Shown here one piece after another: positions 6,048 to 6,576 of a stretch of DNA of 6,576 nt. Within the stretch, counting starts at the first letter, position 1; each line of letters begins with the position of its first letter. The stretch is from Candidatus Acidiferrum typicum. Its GTDB lineage: Bacteria; Acidobacteriota; Terriglobia; Acidiferrales; UBA7541. The position numbers were made by a program, and so were the translations under genes. Below the pieces are notes generated by a model. The model searched no databases, was not told where the DNA came from, and saw only the letters and a list, made by a program, of their open reading frames with translations. Where the stretch lies: contig JAOAPW010000440.1 in the NCBI GenBank assembly GCA_025463105.1, positions 1-6,576 on the forward strand, written 5' to 3'.

Positions 6048-6576
6048 ATGGGTTTTCAATCAATTGAGAACTACGGTGTGATCGGCAACATGCGATCGAT
6101 CGCGCTTGTGGGCATGGGCGGGTCGATCGATTTTTTGTGTTATCCAGATTTCGATTCGCCCACAGTGTTTGCAGCGCTACTCGACGATGAACGGGGCGGA
6201 TATTTCAAGATTCAGCCGCAACTCTCGAACACGCGGGTACGCCAGCTTTACCTGCCCGACACGAACATTCTGCTCACGCGATTTCTTGCGGAAGAAGGTG
6301 TAGCCGAGCTGACTGACTATATGCCTATCGCGACAGATGCGAAGCAGCCGAACGAGATTGTTCGGACGGTGTCAGTAATTAGAGGCAAGATTGACTTCCA
6401 GATGCGCTGCCAGCCTCGTTTTCACTACGCAGCATGTGCACATTCTGTGAAGATTGAAGATTCCAGCGCGGTATTCTCTCCGGCAAACGATAGATGTCCT
6501 GCAATGGCGCTGTACTCCACAGTTGCAATGACGCAGGAATCGCAGGACGCAATGGCCCAGTTCAGCCTGAAAGCTG
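6048..6576 (+). CDS. GH15 glucoamylase/trehalase-type enzyme, N-terminal domain, C-terminus outside window
   Basis: The visible 176 residues are the N-terminal beta-sandwich (trehalase-like) domain that precedes the catalytic (alpha/alpha)6 barrel in bacterial GH15 enzymes. The best signature is the start: SIENYGVIGNMRSIALV (5-21), GGSIDFLCYPDFDSP (24-38), TVFAALLDDERGGYF (39-53), then LYLPDTNILLTRF and ELTDYMPI. GH15 members hydrolyse alpha-glucosidic bonds in trehalose, maltodextrin or starch fragments; the catalytic glutamates lie past the window end, so activity and specificity cannot be judged here. Full length is usually about 600 residues. There is no signal peptide, so the enzyme should be cytoplasmic, fitting trehalose or glycogen turnover. 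The ATG at 6048 is supported by the family start only a few residues in; AAGGGGA lies about eleven bases upstream, a slightly long spacing. It is divergent from the SDR gene. Confidence 0.92.
   Translation, partial: MGFQSIENYGVIGNMRSIALVGMGGSIDFLCYPDFDSPTVFAALLDDERGGYFKIQPQLSNTRVRQLYLPDTNILLTRFLAEEGVAELTDYMPIATDAKQPNEIVRTVSVIRGKIDFQMRCQPRFHYAACAHSVKIEDSSAVFSPANDRCPAMALYSTVAMTQESQDAMAQFSLKA

Overview
The window looks like an ordinary chromosomal stretch of a moderately GC-rich soil-type bacterium. The gene content suits Acidobacteriota (Terriglobia): a roughly 960-residue exported PIG-L protein with beta-sandwich and amidotransferase-like tail domains, an exported DUF1330 protein, an exported YbhB-type PEBP protein, and a GH15 enzyme with a trehalase-like N-terminal domain. 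This placement is inferred from protein style and was not tested by a search. No RNA gene, insertion sequence, CRISPR array, integrase, toxin-antitoxin pair or phage gene was found.

Layout from left to right. (1) 1-573, minus strand: a DUF72/YecE-family gene, cut off by the window start. (2) 574-925: a divergent intergenic region with a candidate promoter, a hairpin and a strong ribosome binding site for the next gene. (3) 926-4950, plus strand: three genes that each encode an N-terminal export signal. These are a PEBP protein (191 aa), a large PIG-L deacetylase-type protein (961 aa) and a DUF1330 protein (128 aa, GTG start). The gaps are 121 and 55 bases, so they may be co-transcribed, but each could also have its own start. 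(4) 5016-5837, minus strand: a short-chain dehydrogenase/reductase, convergent with the DUF1330 gene. (5) 5838-6047: a divergent intergenic region with a short direct repeat close to the next gene. (6) 6048-6576, plus strand: the N-terminal domain of a GH15 glucoamylase/trehalase-type enzyme, cut off by the window end.

The outer genes and the reductase are predicted cytoplasmic, while the three central genes act outside the cytoplasm. The PIG-L protein probably removes N-acyl groups from an amino-sugar-like substrate at the cell surface. PEBP and DUF1330 proteins have no settled biochemical role, so no shared pathway can be claimed. No clearly new system is visible. The items most worth checking are the domain architecture of the PIG-L protein, including a tail domain without a catalytic cysteine, and a 10-bp stem that ends six bases before its start codon.
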